A stretch of DNA of 64,000 nt from Azospirillum soli (GTDB lineage: Bacteria > Pseudomonadota > Alphaproteobacteria > Azospirillales > Azospirillaceae), in assembly GCF_017876165.1 (NCBI RefSeq), contig NZ_JAGINQ010000020.1, positions 1 to 64,000 of the forward strand. Direction: 5' to 3'. This document shows positions 46,496 through 54,423 of this stretch, one piece after another; position 1 is the first letter of the stretch; every line of letters begins with the position of its first letter. The notes beneath the pieces are model-generated. The model was not told the origin of the DNA and did not search any database. It saw nothing but the letters and a program-made list of their open reading frames with translations. The translations under genes and the position numbers were made by a program.

Positions 46496-47355
46496 CGGCG
46501 GTCCTCGACCAGATCGCCCGCAATCAGGGCATCGCAGGGCAGGTCCGCGAGCACGTCCTGGGTGACGCTGCCCAGGAGCGCGCGCATCAGGCCGTCGCGC
46601 CGCGCCGATCCCATCACCACCAGATCGTAGCGCCCGTGCCGTGCCGTCCGGACGATCTCCGGAACGGGATGACCGATCCGCACCTCGCGGGTGACGGCAG
46701 GACCGCCGGGAGCCATTCCCCTCAGCACCTCGCCGAACTCGGCAGCGAACTCGTCAGCGAACCCGTGGGTGAAATCCCCAACCGTGGCGAGCCCCGCCGG
46801 GGAGCGGTGGGCGAGCGGAAGGTCCGCCACATGCAGCAGGTGGAGGCTGCCGTCGCTCAGCAGCCGGCGCGCGGCCTCCACCGAGCCGCGCGAGCGTTCG
46901 GAAAAATCGACCGGAACCAAGGCGCGGGCGTAGGGACCGTGCGGTTTGTCGCGCACGATCAGCACGGGGGTCTCGTCGGCGATGGCGATCCGTTCGATGG
47001 TCGGCGGCAGGAACAGGTCCGCCAGGCTGTCACGCGCGTGGACGCCCGCCACGACGAGGTCGGGCCGCCACAGCCCGGCATAGCCGGCGACCTGCTGCCC
47101 CACCGCGCGGCCCTGCACGGCGACCGCCCGCATCGTGACGCCGGCGGCGCCGGGAATCGCGTGCAGGTGGCGAAGCAGTTCCGCCTCGATGTGGTGGAGC
47201 GGCAGATGAACGTACGGACCCTCTCCGTCATGGACGACGTGCAGGGCGGTCAACTCGGCCCCGAACTGGCGGGTTAGCTGCACCGCGCGCTCCATCGCCC
47301 GATCCGATTTCGGTTCGAGGTCGGTGGCCAGCAGGATTCGTCGAGGGCTCGTCAT
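46489..47355 (-). CDS. Universal stress protein, tandem-domain
   Basis: The 288-residue protein has two UspA domains: 1-145 (RRILLATDLEPKSDRAMERA start, DLVVAGVHARDSL) and 150-288 (RALVPVDFSERSRGSVEAA, YDLVVMGSARRDGLMRALLGS). Both ATP-type fold signatures are largely preserved. It is divergent from the MASE1 kinase gene at 47592, sharing a 236-bp intergenic region with a strong inverted repeat, so the kinase/FixJ-type pair may regulate it. The start at 47355 begins the first domain. Confidence 0.9.
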   Translation of the reverse strand: MTSPRRILLATDLEPKSDRAMERAVQLTRQFGAELTALHVVHDGEGPYVHLPLHHIEAELLRHLHAIPGAAGVTMRAVAVQGRAVGQQVAGYAGLWRPDLVVAGVHARDSLADLFLPPTIERIAIADETPVLIVRDKPHGPYARALVPVDFSERSRGSVEAARRLLSDGSLHLLHVADLPLAHRSPAGLATVGDFTHGFADEFAAEFGEVLRGMAPGGPAVTREVRIGHPVPEIVRTARHGRYDLVVMGSARRDGLMRALLGSVTQDVLADLPCDALIAGDLVEDRRC

Positions 47356-47450
47356 GACTGTACTCCCCGCCCCGGTTGGGCGTGCCGGATTCGTGCTTTT
47401 ATCTCCGGGACATGATCGGAAGAGGTCGCCGGCCCTGTCTATGCCGGCTA

Positions 47451-47483
47451 ATACGGACGCGCATCGCATCCGGGCGTCCGTAT
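47451..47483. promoter_or_regulatory. Inverted repeat in a divergent promoter region
   Basis: ATACGGACGC at 47451-47460 is repeated exactly as its reverse complement at 47474-47483 with 13 bases between; TATCC-TCAC-GGATA directly follows. The element lies midway between the divergent universal stress protein (47355) and sensor kinase (47592) genes and may be an operator for the FixJ-type regulator or another dimeric protein. It has no downstream T-run and is not a terminator. Confidence 0.5.
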
Positions 47484-47591
47484 CCTCACGGATAGGCGTT
47501 CCGGACGGCTGCGGACGGCGGCGTCACGCGCTACCATCATCCCCGCCGTCCTGCCGATGGACGGCCCACGCCATCGTTCGGACGGGAGGAC

Positions 47592-49220
47592 ATGCCGAAG
47601 GATTTCCACGGCCTCTGGGCCCTCGTGCCGGCCTATCTGGCCGCTCACCTCGCCCTGGACTGGGTCAGCTTCATCCACGAGGTCCCGCCGCTCAACATCA
47701 CCCCGTGGAATCCGCCCGCCGGGCTGATGATGGGGATGCTGATCGTCGTCGGCCTGCGCGCCGTGCCGCTGGCCTGGCTGGGATTGATGGCGGCCGACCT
47801 GATGGTGCGCGACCTGCCTGTGCCGCTGTGGATGACGGTGGCGGCGAACGGCCTTCTCGCCGCCGGCTACGGCGGGGCGGCCTGGGTGCTGTGCCGGCGG
47901 CTTGGCCTCGATCACCAGCTTTCCCGATTGCGCGACATCGTGCTGCTGCTCGTCGGCGCGGCGATGACGCCGCTGGTGGTGGGGACGGGCTACATCGCCC
48001 TCCACACGCTGATCGGCCTGTTTCCCTGGTCGGATTTCGGCGGAGCCTTGTTGCGGTACTGGGTCGGGGAGGTCATCGGGATCACGGTGCTGACGCCCGT
48101 CGTGCTGGTCGCCCTGCGCGGCACGGTGCCCCATGCTTCCTGGAGGGGGGCATCCTGGAAGGGGGTGGCCGAACTGGCGGCGTACGGCCTGCTCATCGGC
48201 CTCACGCTGTGGCTGGATTTCGGACCGCTCGCCTCGGCCCAGTACGAGCACTTCTACCTGCTGTTCCTGCCGGCGGTGGCGGTGGCCGTGAGGCACGGGC
48301 TGGCGGGGGCGGCGCTGGCCTCTGCCGCGACCCAGGCCGGGCTGATCGTCGCCATCCAGGTGACCGGGGTGGAGACGGCCAGGACCACCCATTTCCAGCT
48401 TCTCATGCTGACCCTGGCGGTTACCGCTCTGCTGCTGGGCGCGGTGGTCAGCGAGCGCCGCCGGGTCGAGGCGGCGATCCGCGAGCGGCAGTCGGACCTC
48501 GCCCGCGCGTCGCGCCTGACCGAGGCCGGCGAGATGGCGGCGGCCCTGGCGCACGAGTTGAACCAGCCGCTGGCCGCCGCCATGAGCTACGCCCGCGCCG
48601 CCCGCAAGATCGCGAAGATGGAGGAGGCCTCGCCCCGGCTGAGCGAGATCCTCGACAAGACCGTGGCCCAGGCGGAGCGGGCCGACCGGGTGATCCGCAG
48701 CCTGCGCGACTTCATGCGCAAGGGGCGCAGCGACCGCGCGCCGCTGTCAGTCGGCGGGCTGATCGCCGATTGTCTGGCGCTGGCCGCCCCTCTCGCCGGG
48801 CAGCATTCGGTGTCCATCCAGTCCGAGGTGGCACCCAGCCTGCCCGCCGTCAGCGGTGACGCGGTGCAGTTGCAGCAGGTGATCCTCAACCTCGTGCGTA
48901 ACGCCGCCGAGGCGATGGACGCGCCCGACCCGCGCAGGCGCCGCATCGTCGTCTTCGCCCACCCCGCGGCCGAGGCGGGTTTCGTCGCGCTCGGCGTGCG
49001 CGACAGCGGGCCGGGGCTGTCGGGCGTCGTCGAGCGCAACCTGTTTGCGCCCTTCGTCACCACCAAGGCCACGGGCATGGGGCTGGGCCTGTCCATCGCC
49101 CGCAGCATCGTCGAGGGGCACGGCGGCACCCTGACCAGCGAGCGCCTTCCCCACGGGGAGACGGTGTTCCGCTTCACCATTCCCATCCACGGAGCCGAGG
49201 CCGATTCCGATGACGCCTGA
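47592..49220 (+). CDS. MASE1 sensor histidine kinase
   Basis: The 542-residue kinase has an N-terminal MASE1-type membrane sensor (about 8 helices, residues 8-290, with TPWNPPAGLMMGM and WVGEVIGITVLTPVV as family features), a HisKA domain with the phospho-His in ALAHELNQPLAAAMSY (about 320) and an ATPase domain (about 405-530, ending ETVFRFTIP). This core is of the FixL/TtrS group. It overlaps the FixJ-type regulator gene by 11 bp, its evident partner. Confidence 0.93.
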   Translation: MPKDFHGLWALVPAYLAAHLALDWVSFIHEVPPLNITPWNPPAGLMMGMLIVVGLRAVPLAWLGLMAADLMVRDLPVPLWMTVAANGLLAAGYGGAAWVLCRRLGLDHQLSRLRDIVLLLVGAAMTPLVVGTGYIALHTLIGLFPWSDFGGALLRYWVGEVIGITVLTPVVLVALRGTVPHASWRGASWKGVAELAAYGLLIGLTLWLDFGPLASAQYEHFYLLFLPAVAVAVRHGLAGAALASAATQAGLIVAIQVTGVETARTTHFQLLMLTLAVTALLLGAVVSERRRVEAAIRERQSDLARASRLTEAGEMAAALAHELNQPLAAAMSYARAARKIAKMEEASPRLSEILDKTVAQAERADRVIRSLRDFMRKGRSDRAPLSVGGLIADCLALAAPLAGQHSVSIQSEVAPSLPAVSGDAVQLQQVILNLVRNAAEAMDAPDPRRRRIVVFAHPAAEAGFVALGVRDSGPGLSGVVERNLFAPFVTTKATGMGLGLSIARSIVEGHGGTLTSERLPHGETVFRFTIPIHGAEADSDDA

Positions 49221-49830
49221 CGTTCCCGTCATCTTCATCGTCGACGACGACGAGGCCGTCCGCGACGCGCTGACGCTGCACCTGGAACTGGCCGGGCTGA
49301 CCGTCCGCCCCTGCGCCTCGGCCGCCGAGTTCCTGGCCGCCGCCGATCCCGACCAGCCGGGCTGCGCGGTGGTCGACATCCGCATGCCCGGCATGGACGG
49401 GCTGACGCTTCAGCAGGAGATGATCCGGCGCGGCCTGACCCTGCCGGTGATCGTCATCACCGGGCATGGCGACGTTCCCGCCGCCGTCCGCGCCTTCCGG
49501 GCTGGCGCCGTGGACTTCCTACAGAAGCCGTTCGACGAGGACCTGCTGATCGAGCGGGTGCATGAGGCCTGCGAACGCGACCGGAACGAGCGGCAGGCTG
49601 GCGTCGAGACGGCGGAAATCCGCCACCGGATGACCCTGCTCACCCCGCGCGAGCGCGAAGTGATGGTGCTGGTGGCTCAAGGCCTTCCTAACAAGACCAT
49701 CGCCCGCCAGCTGGACATCGGGATTCGCACGGTGGAGACCCACCGCGCCCGCGTCCTGGAGAAGATGGGCGCACGCAACGCCTCCGAGTTGGCCCGCACG
49801 CTGACGAGGCTGGAGCAGGGGCGCGGCTGA
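49210..49830 (+). CDS. FixJ-type response regulator
   Basis: The 206-residue regulator has a receiver (1-120; VDDDEAVRDAL, Asp in AVVDIRMPGMDG, VITGHGDVPAAV, LQKPFDEDLL) and a LuxR-type DNA-binding domain (about 138-200, LTPREREVMVLVAQGLPNKTIARQL). The receiver pattern is that of FixJ/TodT/TtrR. It is co-expressed with the MASE1 kinase. Candidate targets are the divergent universal stress gene and the kinase promoter with the 47451 inverted repeat. Confidence 0.94.
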   Translation: MTPDVPVIFIVDDDEAVRDALTLHLELAGLTVRPCASAAEFLAAADPDQPGCAVVDIRMPGMDGLTLQQEMIRRGLTLPVIVITGHGDVPAAVRAFRAGAVDFLQKPFDEDLLIERVHEACERDRNERQAGVETAEIRHRMTLLTPREREVMVLVAQGLPNKTIARQLDIGIRTVETHRARVLEKMGARNASELARTLTRLEQGRG

Positions 49831-49840
49831 CGCCAGCGTC

Positions 49841-49872
49841 GGTCGCGGTCGCGGTCGCGGTCGCGGTCGCGG
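49841..49872. repeat. Hexanucleotide tandem repeat
   Basis: GGTCGC is repeated five times without interruption from 49841 to 49870, followed by GG. It lies between the converging ends of the FixJ-type regulator and the ATPase gene, outside both coding regions. The six-base period means expansion would not alter a frame if transcribed through. Confidence 0.9.
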
Positions 49873-49884
49873 CGGGCGGGGTCC

Positions 49885-50307
49885 TCACGCGCGAGACCAA
49901 GCCCACCGAAGGATAATGACGTTGCGGCCGTTTTCGCGCCGATAACGGGCATCGGTGACGGATCGGCGGACGAGAAGGACGCCAAGGCCGCCCGGTGGGC
50001 GCTCGTCGATGGGCGTGTGCAGGGGTGGGGGCGGGGCGTCGGAGAAGGGGTCGAAGGCGATACCGTCGTCTTCGATGCGAGCGTGCAGGGCAAGGCCGTC
50101 CTTGGTGGCGGAGACGCAGATGCTTCGGGCGCCGCCGTGGGTGATGGCGTTGGCAATCAGTTCGTCAAGGCACAGGGAGAGGGCGACGGCGAGGGTGTCG
50201 GGCAGAGCGTGCCGGGCGGCAAACCCCTCGATCCGGGCGGCAAGTTGGCCCCGGTGCACCGGGTCGTCGGTCAGGCGTGCTTCCAGCCGGTCGCTCGTCG
50301 TGTCCAT
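49885..50307 (-). CDS. RsbW-like ATP-binding protein (anti-sigma factor/serine kinase family)
   Basis: The 140-residue GHKL ATPase has the N-box LCLDELIANAITHGG (about 46-60), G1 box ARIEDDGIAFDPF and G2 box PPGGLGVLLVRRSV. It is a stand-alone HATPase of the SpoIIAB/RsbW type, which phosphorylate anti-anti-sigma proteins and bind sigma factors. No STAS partner or sigma factor is encoded nearby. The ATG at 50307 begins the domain; it follows the BON-domain gene by 61 bp on the same strand. Confidence 0.85.
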   Translation of the reverse strand: MDTTSDRLEARLTDDPVHRGQLAARIEGFAARHALPDTLAVALSLCLDELIANAITHGGARSICVSATKDGLALHARIEDDGIAFDPFSDAPPPPLHTPIDERPPGGLGVLLVRRSVTDARYRRENGRNVIILRWAWSRA

Positions 50308-50368
50308 GGCGGGATGGTGGCGGCGGCTGCCCCTGTTGGCAAGGGCGATGGCCGCCACCGGACGTGCG

Positions 50369-51010
50369 TCAGCGGCGGCTGGTGGCGGTGGGCTGCGGCG
50401 TCCCCGTGGTGCCGGCGGCGCCCGTGCCTGTCGTCCCGGCGTTCTGCGTGCCGAGGCCGGCCATGGCGGAAGCTCCCGCCGAGGTGCCCCCGCCGCCCAT
50501 GCCGCCACCCATGCCGGCCGACGGCTGGGCGACGCGCAGGTCGTTCTGGACGTGGGTCACGCCGGGGACGCTGTCCACGAGATCCTCGACCCGGCGCCGG
50601 GTCACGCGGTGATCGACCATGCCGGACAGCGTGACCTCGCAATTGGCCACGGTGACCTCGATGTCCGAGGCGTCGATGTAGGGATCGTCGGTCAGGAGGT
50701 CGTTGACGTCTTTGCGGATGCGGTCGTCGGAGCGGGTGTAGCCGCGCGGGCCGCGTCCACGATGCTGACCGCCGCTCATCTCCATGTCACGGCCCATGTC
50801 GCCGCGCGGGGGTGGTTCGCTCTTGCCGGGATGGCCCATGCTGAAACGGCCGAAATCCTGGGCGGAACCGCGCATGTCCTCGGGTTGGCGCCAGTATTCG
50901 CGGCCGTAGTCGTAGCCCTCGCGCCCATAGCCTTCGTAGCCGTAGCCGGGTTGCCGCTGGCGCTGTCCGGCGCGCCAGCGGTCGTCCCGCCGGTTTTCAA
51001 AGTCTGCCAT
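50369..51010 (-). CDS. BON-domain protein with low-complexity flanks
   Basis: The 213-residue protein has an Arg/Gly/Tyr-rich N-terminal third, a BON domain (about 95-160; DDRIRKDVNDLLTDDPYIDA then VTLSGMVDHRVTRRRVEDL) and a Gly/Ala/Thr-rich tail. BON domains bind phospholipids or structure osmotic-stress proteins of the OsmY kind. There is no signal peptide, so it is probably cytoplasmic. The start follows GGGGAGGAAT. Related proteins often lie with general stress regulators, which fits the RsbW-like neighbour. Confidence 0.85.
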   Translation of the reverse strand: MADFENRRDDRWRAGQRQRQPGYGYEGYGREGYDYGREYWRQPEDMRGSAQDFGRFSMGHPGKSEPPPRGDMGRDMEMSGGQHRGRGPRGYTRSDDRIRKDVNDLLTDDPYIDASDIEVTVANCEVTLSGMVDHRVTRRRVEDLVDSVPGVTHVQNDLRVAQPSAGMGGGMGGGGTSAGASAMAGLGTQNAGTTGTGAAGTTGTPQPTATSRR

Positions 51011-51075
51011 GGGATTCCTCCCCTGTTGGAAACTCAAGGCCGCCCGGTTCGGCGGCACCCGTCCCAACATCGCGT

Positions 51076-51113
51076 CCCCACCCCGGTTCCGTGCGATAAG
51101 GACCGGGGTGGGG
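51076..51113. terminator. Terminator-like hairpin after the sensor operon
   Basis: CCCCACCCCGGT at 51076-51087 pairs perfectly with ACCGGGGTGGGG at 51102-51113 around a 14-base loop. It lies 41 bp downstream of the end of the minus-strand sensor operon (51154) and upstream of the BON-domain gene. There is no clear T-run on the minus strand, so termination may need Rho. Confidence 0.6.
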
Positions 51114-51153
51114 GCGATTTGGAGAGGTTGTTGCGCCTTAAAAAGAAGGGTTC

Positions 51154-53322
51154 TCAGAAGAATCGCCAGAGCGTGAAGGCGAAGAAGATCGCCATGACGC
51201 AGGGCCAGTAGCCGAGGCGGACGATCAGGTTGTCCCCATAGGTCACCAGCGGGCCGCCGCGACCGCGCGCCAGCAGGATCACGTTGACCGCGTTGGCGAC
51301 GATGATGACGTACAGCGCCATGTAGAAATATTCGAGATAGACCAGCCCGTCCGTCGCCACCTTCGACCGCAGCACGGTCTGGCCGGCCGTGGTGACGAAG
51401 CAGAGCGACGAGGAGGACAGGACCACCGCGAAGGGCTTTTGGCCGAAGGCGTCGTTGCGGTCCTTGTCGTGGCTGCTCATCACCGCGATGGCGAAGACGG
51501 CGGCCAGCAGGAAGACGATGGGGACAAGGCCGGACACCGCCGGGTCGGTGGGATCGCGGCGCATGGCGACCTCCAGCACCATCTGCGCGGCACCCCGGTC
51601 GTACAGCGAGGTGCCGGCGCCGAAGGAGGTCAGGGTCGGCTGTTCCTGGATGCGGAACAGGCTGCGCTCCACCGTCCAGCCCGGCAGGATCAGGTTCTGG
51701 TTGACCGCCGCCTTGGCCGTCGGCGCGACCACGCGGTAAGAGTCGAGGTCGGGGACGAAGGCCACTTCGGTGCTGAGGCCGCGCGGGCGCAGGCGGACGG
51801 CCACGTCGGCGCGGTCCCAGGGGAACTTCTGAAGCTCCAGCCGCTGGCGCAGCACGGCGTCGAACTGCCAGGTGATGACCTCGCCACCATCGGCGGTCTT
51901 GCGGCGGGTCGCCTCGGCCACGCGGCTGGATACCGCGTCGGCGAAGACGATGTCGGCCTCGTTGCGCCCCGACAGGTCGGCCGGGCGCTTCTGCCAGACC
52001 GTACCGGTGACCGACACTTCGGAGCCGGAGGTGAAGCGCAGCGTCTCGATGTAGACGCCGGTCGGCACGATGACGGGCGGCTTGACCTCGCGGCGGGTCG
52101 CGTCGGCGGTCAGCACGGCCGTGTAGCGGGCCAGCGCCGCCGGGTCGTTGAAGATGGTGCCGGTGTCCTTGGCCCCGTCCGGGAGAACGGTGGCGAGCCG
52201 CAGGGTCAGCACTACGCCGCCGAGCAGCAGCACGGTTGCCACGCCTGCCATCCACACCCAGCCGCGGAAGTGCAGGCGGCGGAACAGGGCGACGCCGACG
52301 CCCAGAACGACCAAACCGGACAGGATGCAGGCCGCCGCCGTCAGGTGGGCGCGGCGCGCCTCGCGCAGGTCGCTGCGCAGCTCGTCCTTGATGACGGTGG
52401 CGCCCATGCTCCAACCGGTGGCGGCGATGGGCTCGAACAGGAACCAGGATGCCTGCCCAGTGGACAGGTTGGTCGCGTCGAGGATGGCCGGACGCGCGGC
52501 CTCGACCGCGTCGGCGGCCTGGCGCAGGACGTGGTCGCCGCGCTCCTCGGCGACGGCGCGGACGGTGCGCTGCTGCGTCACGAAATCGGGGATGGGGAAG
52601 GACAGGTAGGTGCCCTGGCGCGACAGGATGTAGCCGTAGCCGGCGTTGCCCAGGTTCAGTGAGCGGACGAAGTTCTTGATGTCGTCCAGGCTGAAGTTGG
52701 CGAAGACGATGCCGTCCGGCTCAGTCGAAGTGGAGCCGGGCAGGCGGAAGGGCATGGCGTGGGTAGCGACCAGAGTCTTGCTGGCGGAACCGAAATAGGG
52801 CTCGATCCACTGGCGGCCCTTGGACATCGGCCCGTTGTACCAGCTGACCGACGGGGCCGTGTAGTCGTACTGGGCGCCGATGTCCACCAGCGTGTGCCGG
52901 CCGTCCGCCCCGCGCACGCTGAAGGGAGCCAGCAGCCGCCGCGCGGGGTCGAAGGCGTTGGGGCGGAAGGCGATGCCGAAGCCGAACAGGTCCGGGTTGC
53001 GGGCCGTCTCATCGGCGATGCGCGCGAGAATGGCGTCGCGGTCGAGGCGGGCGCGCGACATCTCATCGGCGAAGCTGGCAACGACACCCTCCAGCTTGCG
53101 CAGGCGGGCGTCGATCTGGGACGCGGCCTGACGGGTCAGGTCGCGGGCCCGTTCCTGAGCAATGGCCTCGGCCTGGCTTTCCGCTTGGCGGAACTGCGTG
53201 TGGATGCCGAAACCGACCGCACACAGCAGCAGGCCGGCCAGGATCAGCACCGCCCCCGGCAGCCTGTGTCCGCCGGCTTTCCGGTCGCTGGTCTCCATGA
53301 CCTCTTGAACGTCCGCCACCAT
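51154..53322 (-). CDS. Cache sensor fused to a pentameric ligand-gated ion channel (pLGIC)
   Basis: The 722-residue protein has a membrane helix (22-43), a periplasmic double-Cache sensor (about 45-320, with WYNGPMSKGRQWIEPYFGS), a two-helix hairpin (327-347 and 355-377) and then a full pLGIC: extracellular beta-sandwich (385-590) with PTGVYIETLRF, the Pro-loop LELQKFPWDRAD (F500-P501-W502-D503) and ILPGWTVERSLF, followed by four helices, M1 595-615, M2 628-650 (VVLSSSSLCFVTTAGQTVL, a Ser/Thr-lined pore), M3 657-685 and M4 702-720. All are in GLIC/ELIC order and the topology puts both sensors in the periplasm. ATG at 53322 has GAGGAAG upstream. No Cys-loop disulfide, as in other bacterial forms. 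Confidence 0.85.
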   Translation of the reverse strand: MVADVQEVMETSDRKAGGHRLPGAVLILAGLLLCAVGFGIHTQFRQAESQAEAIAQERARDLTRQAASQIDARLRKLEGVVASFADEMSRARLDRDAILARIADETARNPDLFGFGIAFRPNAFDPARRLLAPFSVRGADGRHTLVDIGAQYDYTAPSVSWYNGPMSKGRQWIEPYFGSASKTLVATHAMPFRLPGSTSTEPDGIVFANFSLDDIKNFVRSLNLGNAGYGYILSRQGTYLSFPIPDFVTQQRTVRAVAEERGDHVLRQAADAVEAARPAILDATNLSTGQASWFLFEPIAATGWSMGATVIKDELRSDLREARRAHLTAAACILSGLVVLGVGVALFRRLHFRGWVWMAGVATVLLLGGVVLTLRLATVLPDGAKDTGTIFNDPAALARYTAVLTADATRREVKPPVIVPTGVYIETLRFTSGSEVSVTGTVWQKRPADLSGRNEADIVFADAVSSRVAEATRRKTADGGEVITWQFDAVLRQRLELQKFPWDRADVAVRLRPRGLSTEVAFVPDLDSYRVVAPTAKAAVNQNLILPGWTVERSLFRIQEQPTLTSFGAGTSLYDRGAAQMVLEVAMRRDPTDPAVSGLVPIVFLLAAVFAIAVMSSHDKDRNDAFGQKPFAVVLSSSSLCFVTTAGQTVLRSKVATDGLVYLEYFYMALYVIIVANAVNVILLARGRGGPLVTYGDNLIVRLGYWPCVMAIFFAFTLWRFF

Positions 53323-53367
53323 GGCTGTCGCTTCCTCTGTTGCTCTCTTCACCGTTGCGGGTTTGGT

Positions 53368-54423
53368 TTACTGAACCTCGGCGATGGCGCGTTCGAAGCG
53401 CGCCAGCATCTCCATGCCCTCGGGGCCGAACTTGTGCTCGATGTGCCGCCGCACGACCGGCTGGGAGGCCTGACGGAAGGCTTCCAGCTCCTTGGCGGTG
53501 GGCACGTAGACCTCCATCCGGTGCGCCAGCGGCGGCAGGCCGCGGTCGGACGCCTCGATCACGCGGCTGAGGCCCCGGCTGGCGACCACGGCGGCGCGGG
53601 CGGCGTTCTGCACCGCCGCGCGGTTGGCCGGCGACAGGCCGTCCAGGAACTTGCCGTCCATCACCCAGACGAAGGGCGCGAAGAGGTGGTTGGTCAGCGT
53701 CAGGTAGCGCTGCACCTCGTCGAACTTGGCGAAGCGGATGATCGGGATGGGGTTCATCTGCCCGTCCGCCGCCCCGGTGGCGAGGCCGGTATAGGTTTCC
53801 GACCAGACGATGGAGACCGGGTCCCCGCCCAGGCTGGAGACCACCGCCTTGTGCGTCTCCAGGTCCATGGTGCGCAGGCGCAGGCCCTTCATGTCCTCCG
53901 GCGTGCGGATCGGTCGCTTCGAATTGGTGATGGCGAAGAAGCCGCCCGGATCACCGAAGCCCAGCACCGCCAGCCCTGTCTTGCGGCGGATGTCGCCGGC
54001 GAGTTGCTGCCCGAAGGGACCATCGAAGACCGCGTAGGCCTCGCTGATCGAGCGGAAGGCGAAGGGCAGGTCGAGCACGCCGATCAGCGGATAGGAGGGC
54101 GCCACGCCGCTGACCGAGGAGACTGCGGTCTGGATCGTCCCCTTGCGGACCAGCCCCACCACGTCGGCGTCGCGGCCGAGCTGGCCTTCGGGAAAGATGT
54201 CCACGCGCACCGCGCGGTTGGTCGCGGCTTCGACAAGGCTCTTGAACACCACCGCCATGGCCGCCGCCGGGTTGTCGAAGGCGTCGTTGCGGTTGGGCTG
54301 GGCCAGCTTGATGACCACCGGGTCCGCCGCGAAGGCCGCGTTCGCCGTACCGAAGATGAGCGACAGGAGAAGGCCGGCGGCCAGCAGGAAGGGGGAGCGC
54401 TGCTGTTTCATAAGGCGGCTCAT
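53368..54423 (-). CDS. TRAP-type periplasmic binding protein (DctP family), orphan
   Basis: The 351-residue protein has a signal peptide (about 1-31) and the DctP fold, with the family features FPEGQLGRDADVVGLVRKGT and a carboxylate-binding arginine region in LRLRTMDLETHK (about 185-196). DctP proteins bind carboxylates such as malate or amino-acid-like acids. No DctQ or DctM membrane subunit occurs in the operon, so it may feed ligand to the Cache sensors next to it rather than to a transporter. ATG at 54423 overlaps the stop of the cyclase gene; a second in-frame ATG at 54411 is possible. Confidence 0.9.
   Translation of the reverse strand: MSRLMKQQRSPFLLAAGLLLSLIFGTANAAFAADPVVIKLAQPNRNDAFDNPAAAMAVVFKSLVEAATNRAVRVDIFPEGQLGRDADVVGLVRKGTIQTAVSSVSGVAPSYPLIGVLDLPFAFRSISEAYAVFDGPFGQQLAGDIRRKTGLAVLGFGDPGGFFAITNSKRPIRTPEDMKGLRLRTMDLETHKAVVSSLGGDPVSIVWSETYTGLATGAADGQMNPIPIIRFAKFDEVQRYLTLTNHLFAPFVWVMDGKFLDGLSPANRAAVQNAARAAVVASRGLSRVIEASDRGLPPLAHRMEVYVPTAKELEAFRQASQPVVRRHIEHKFGPEGMEMLARFERAIAEVQ

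Noticed and set aside
49841-49872. Possible CRISPR-like repeats
   Set aside because: The six-base unit repeats without spacers, and no cas genes occur in the window.
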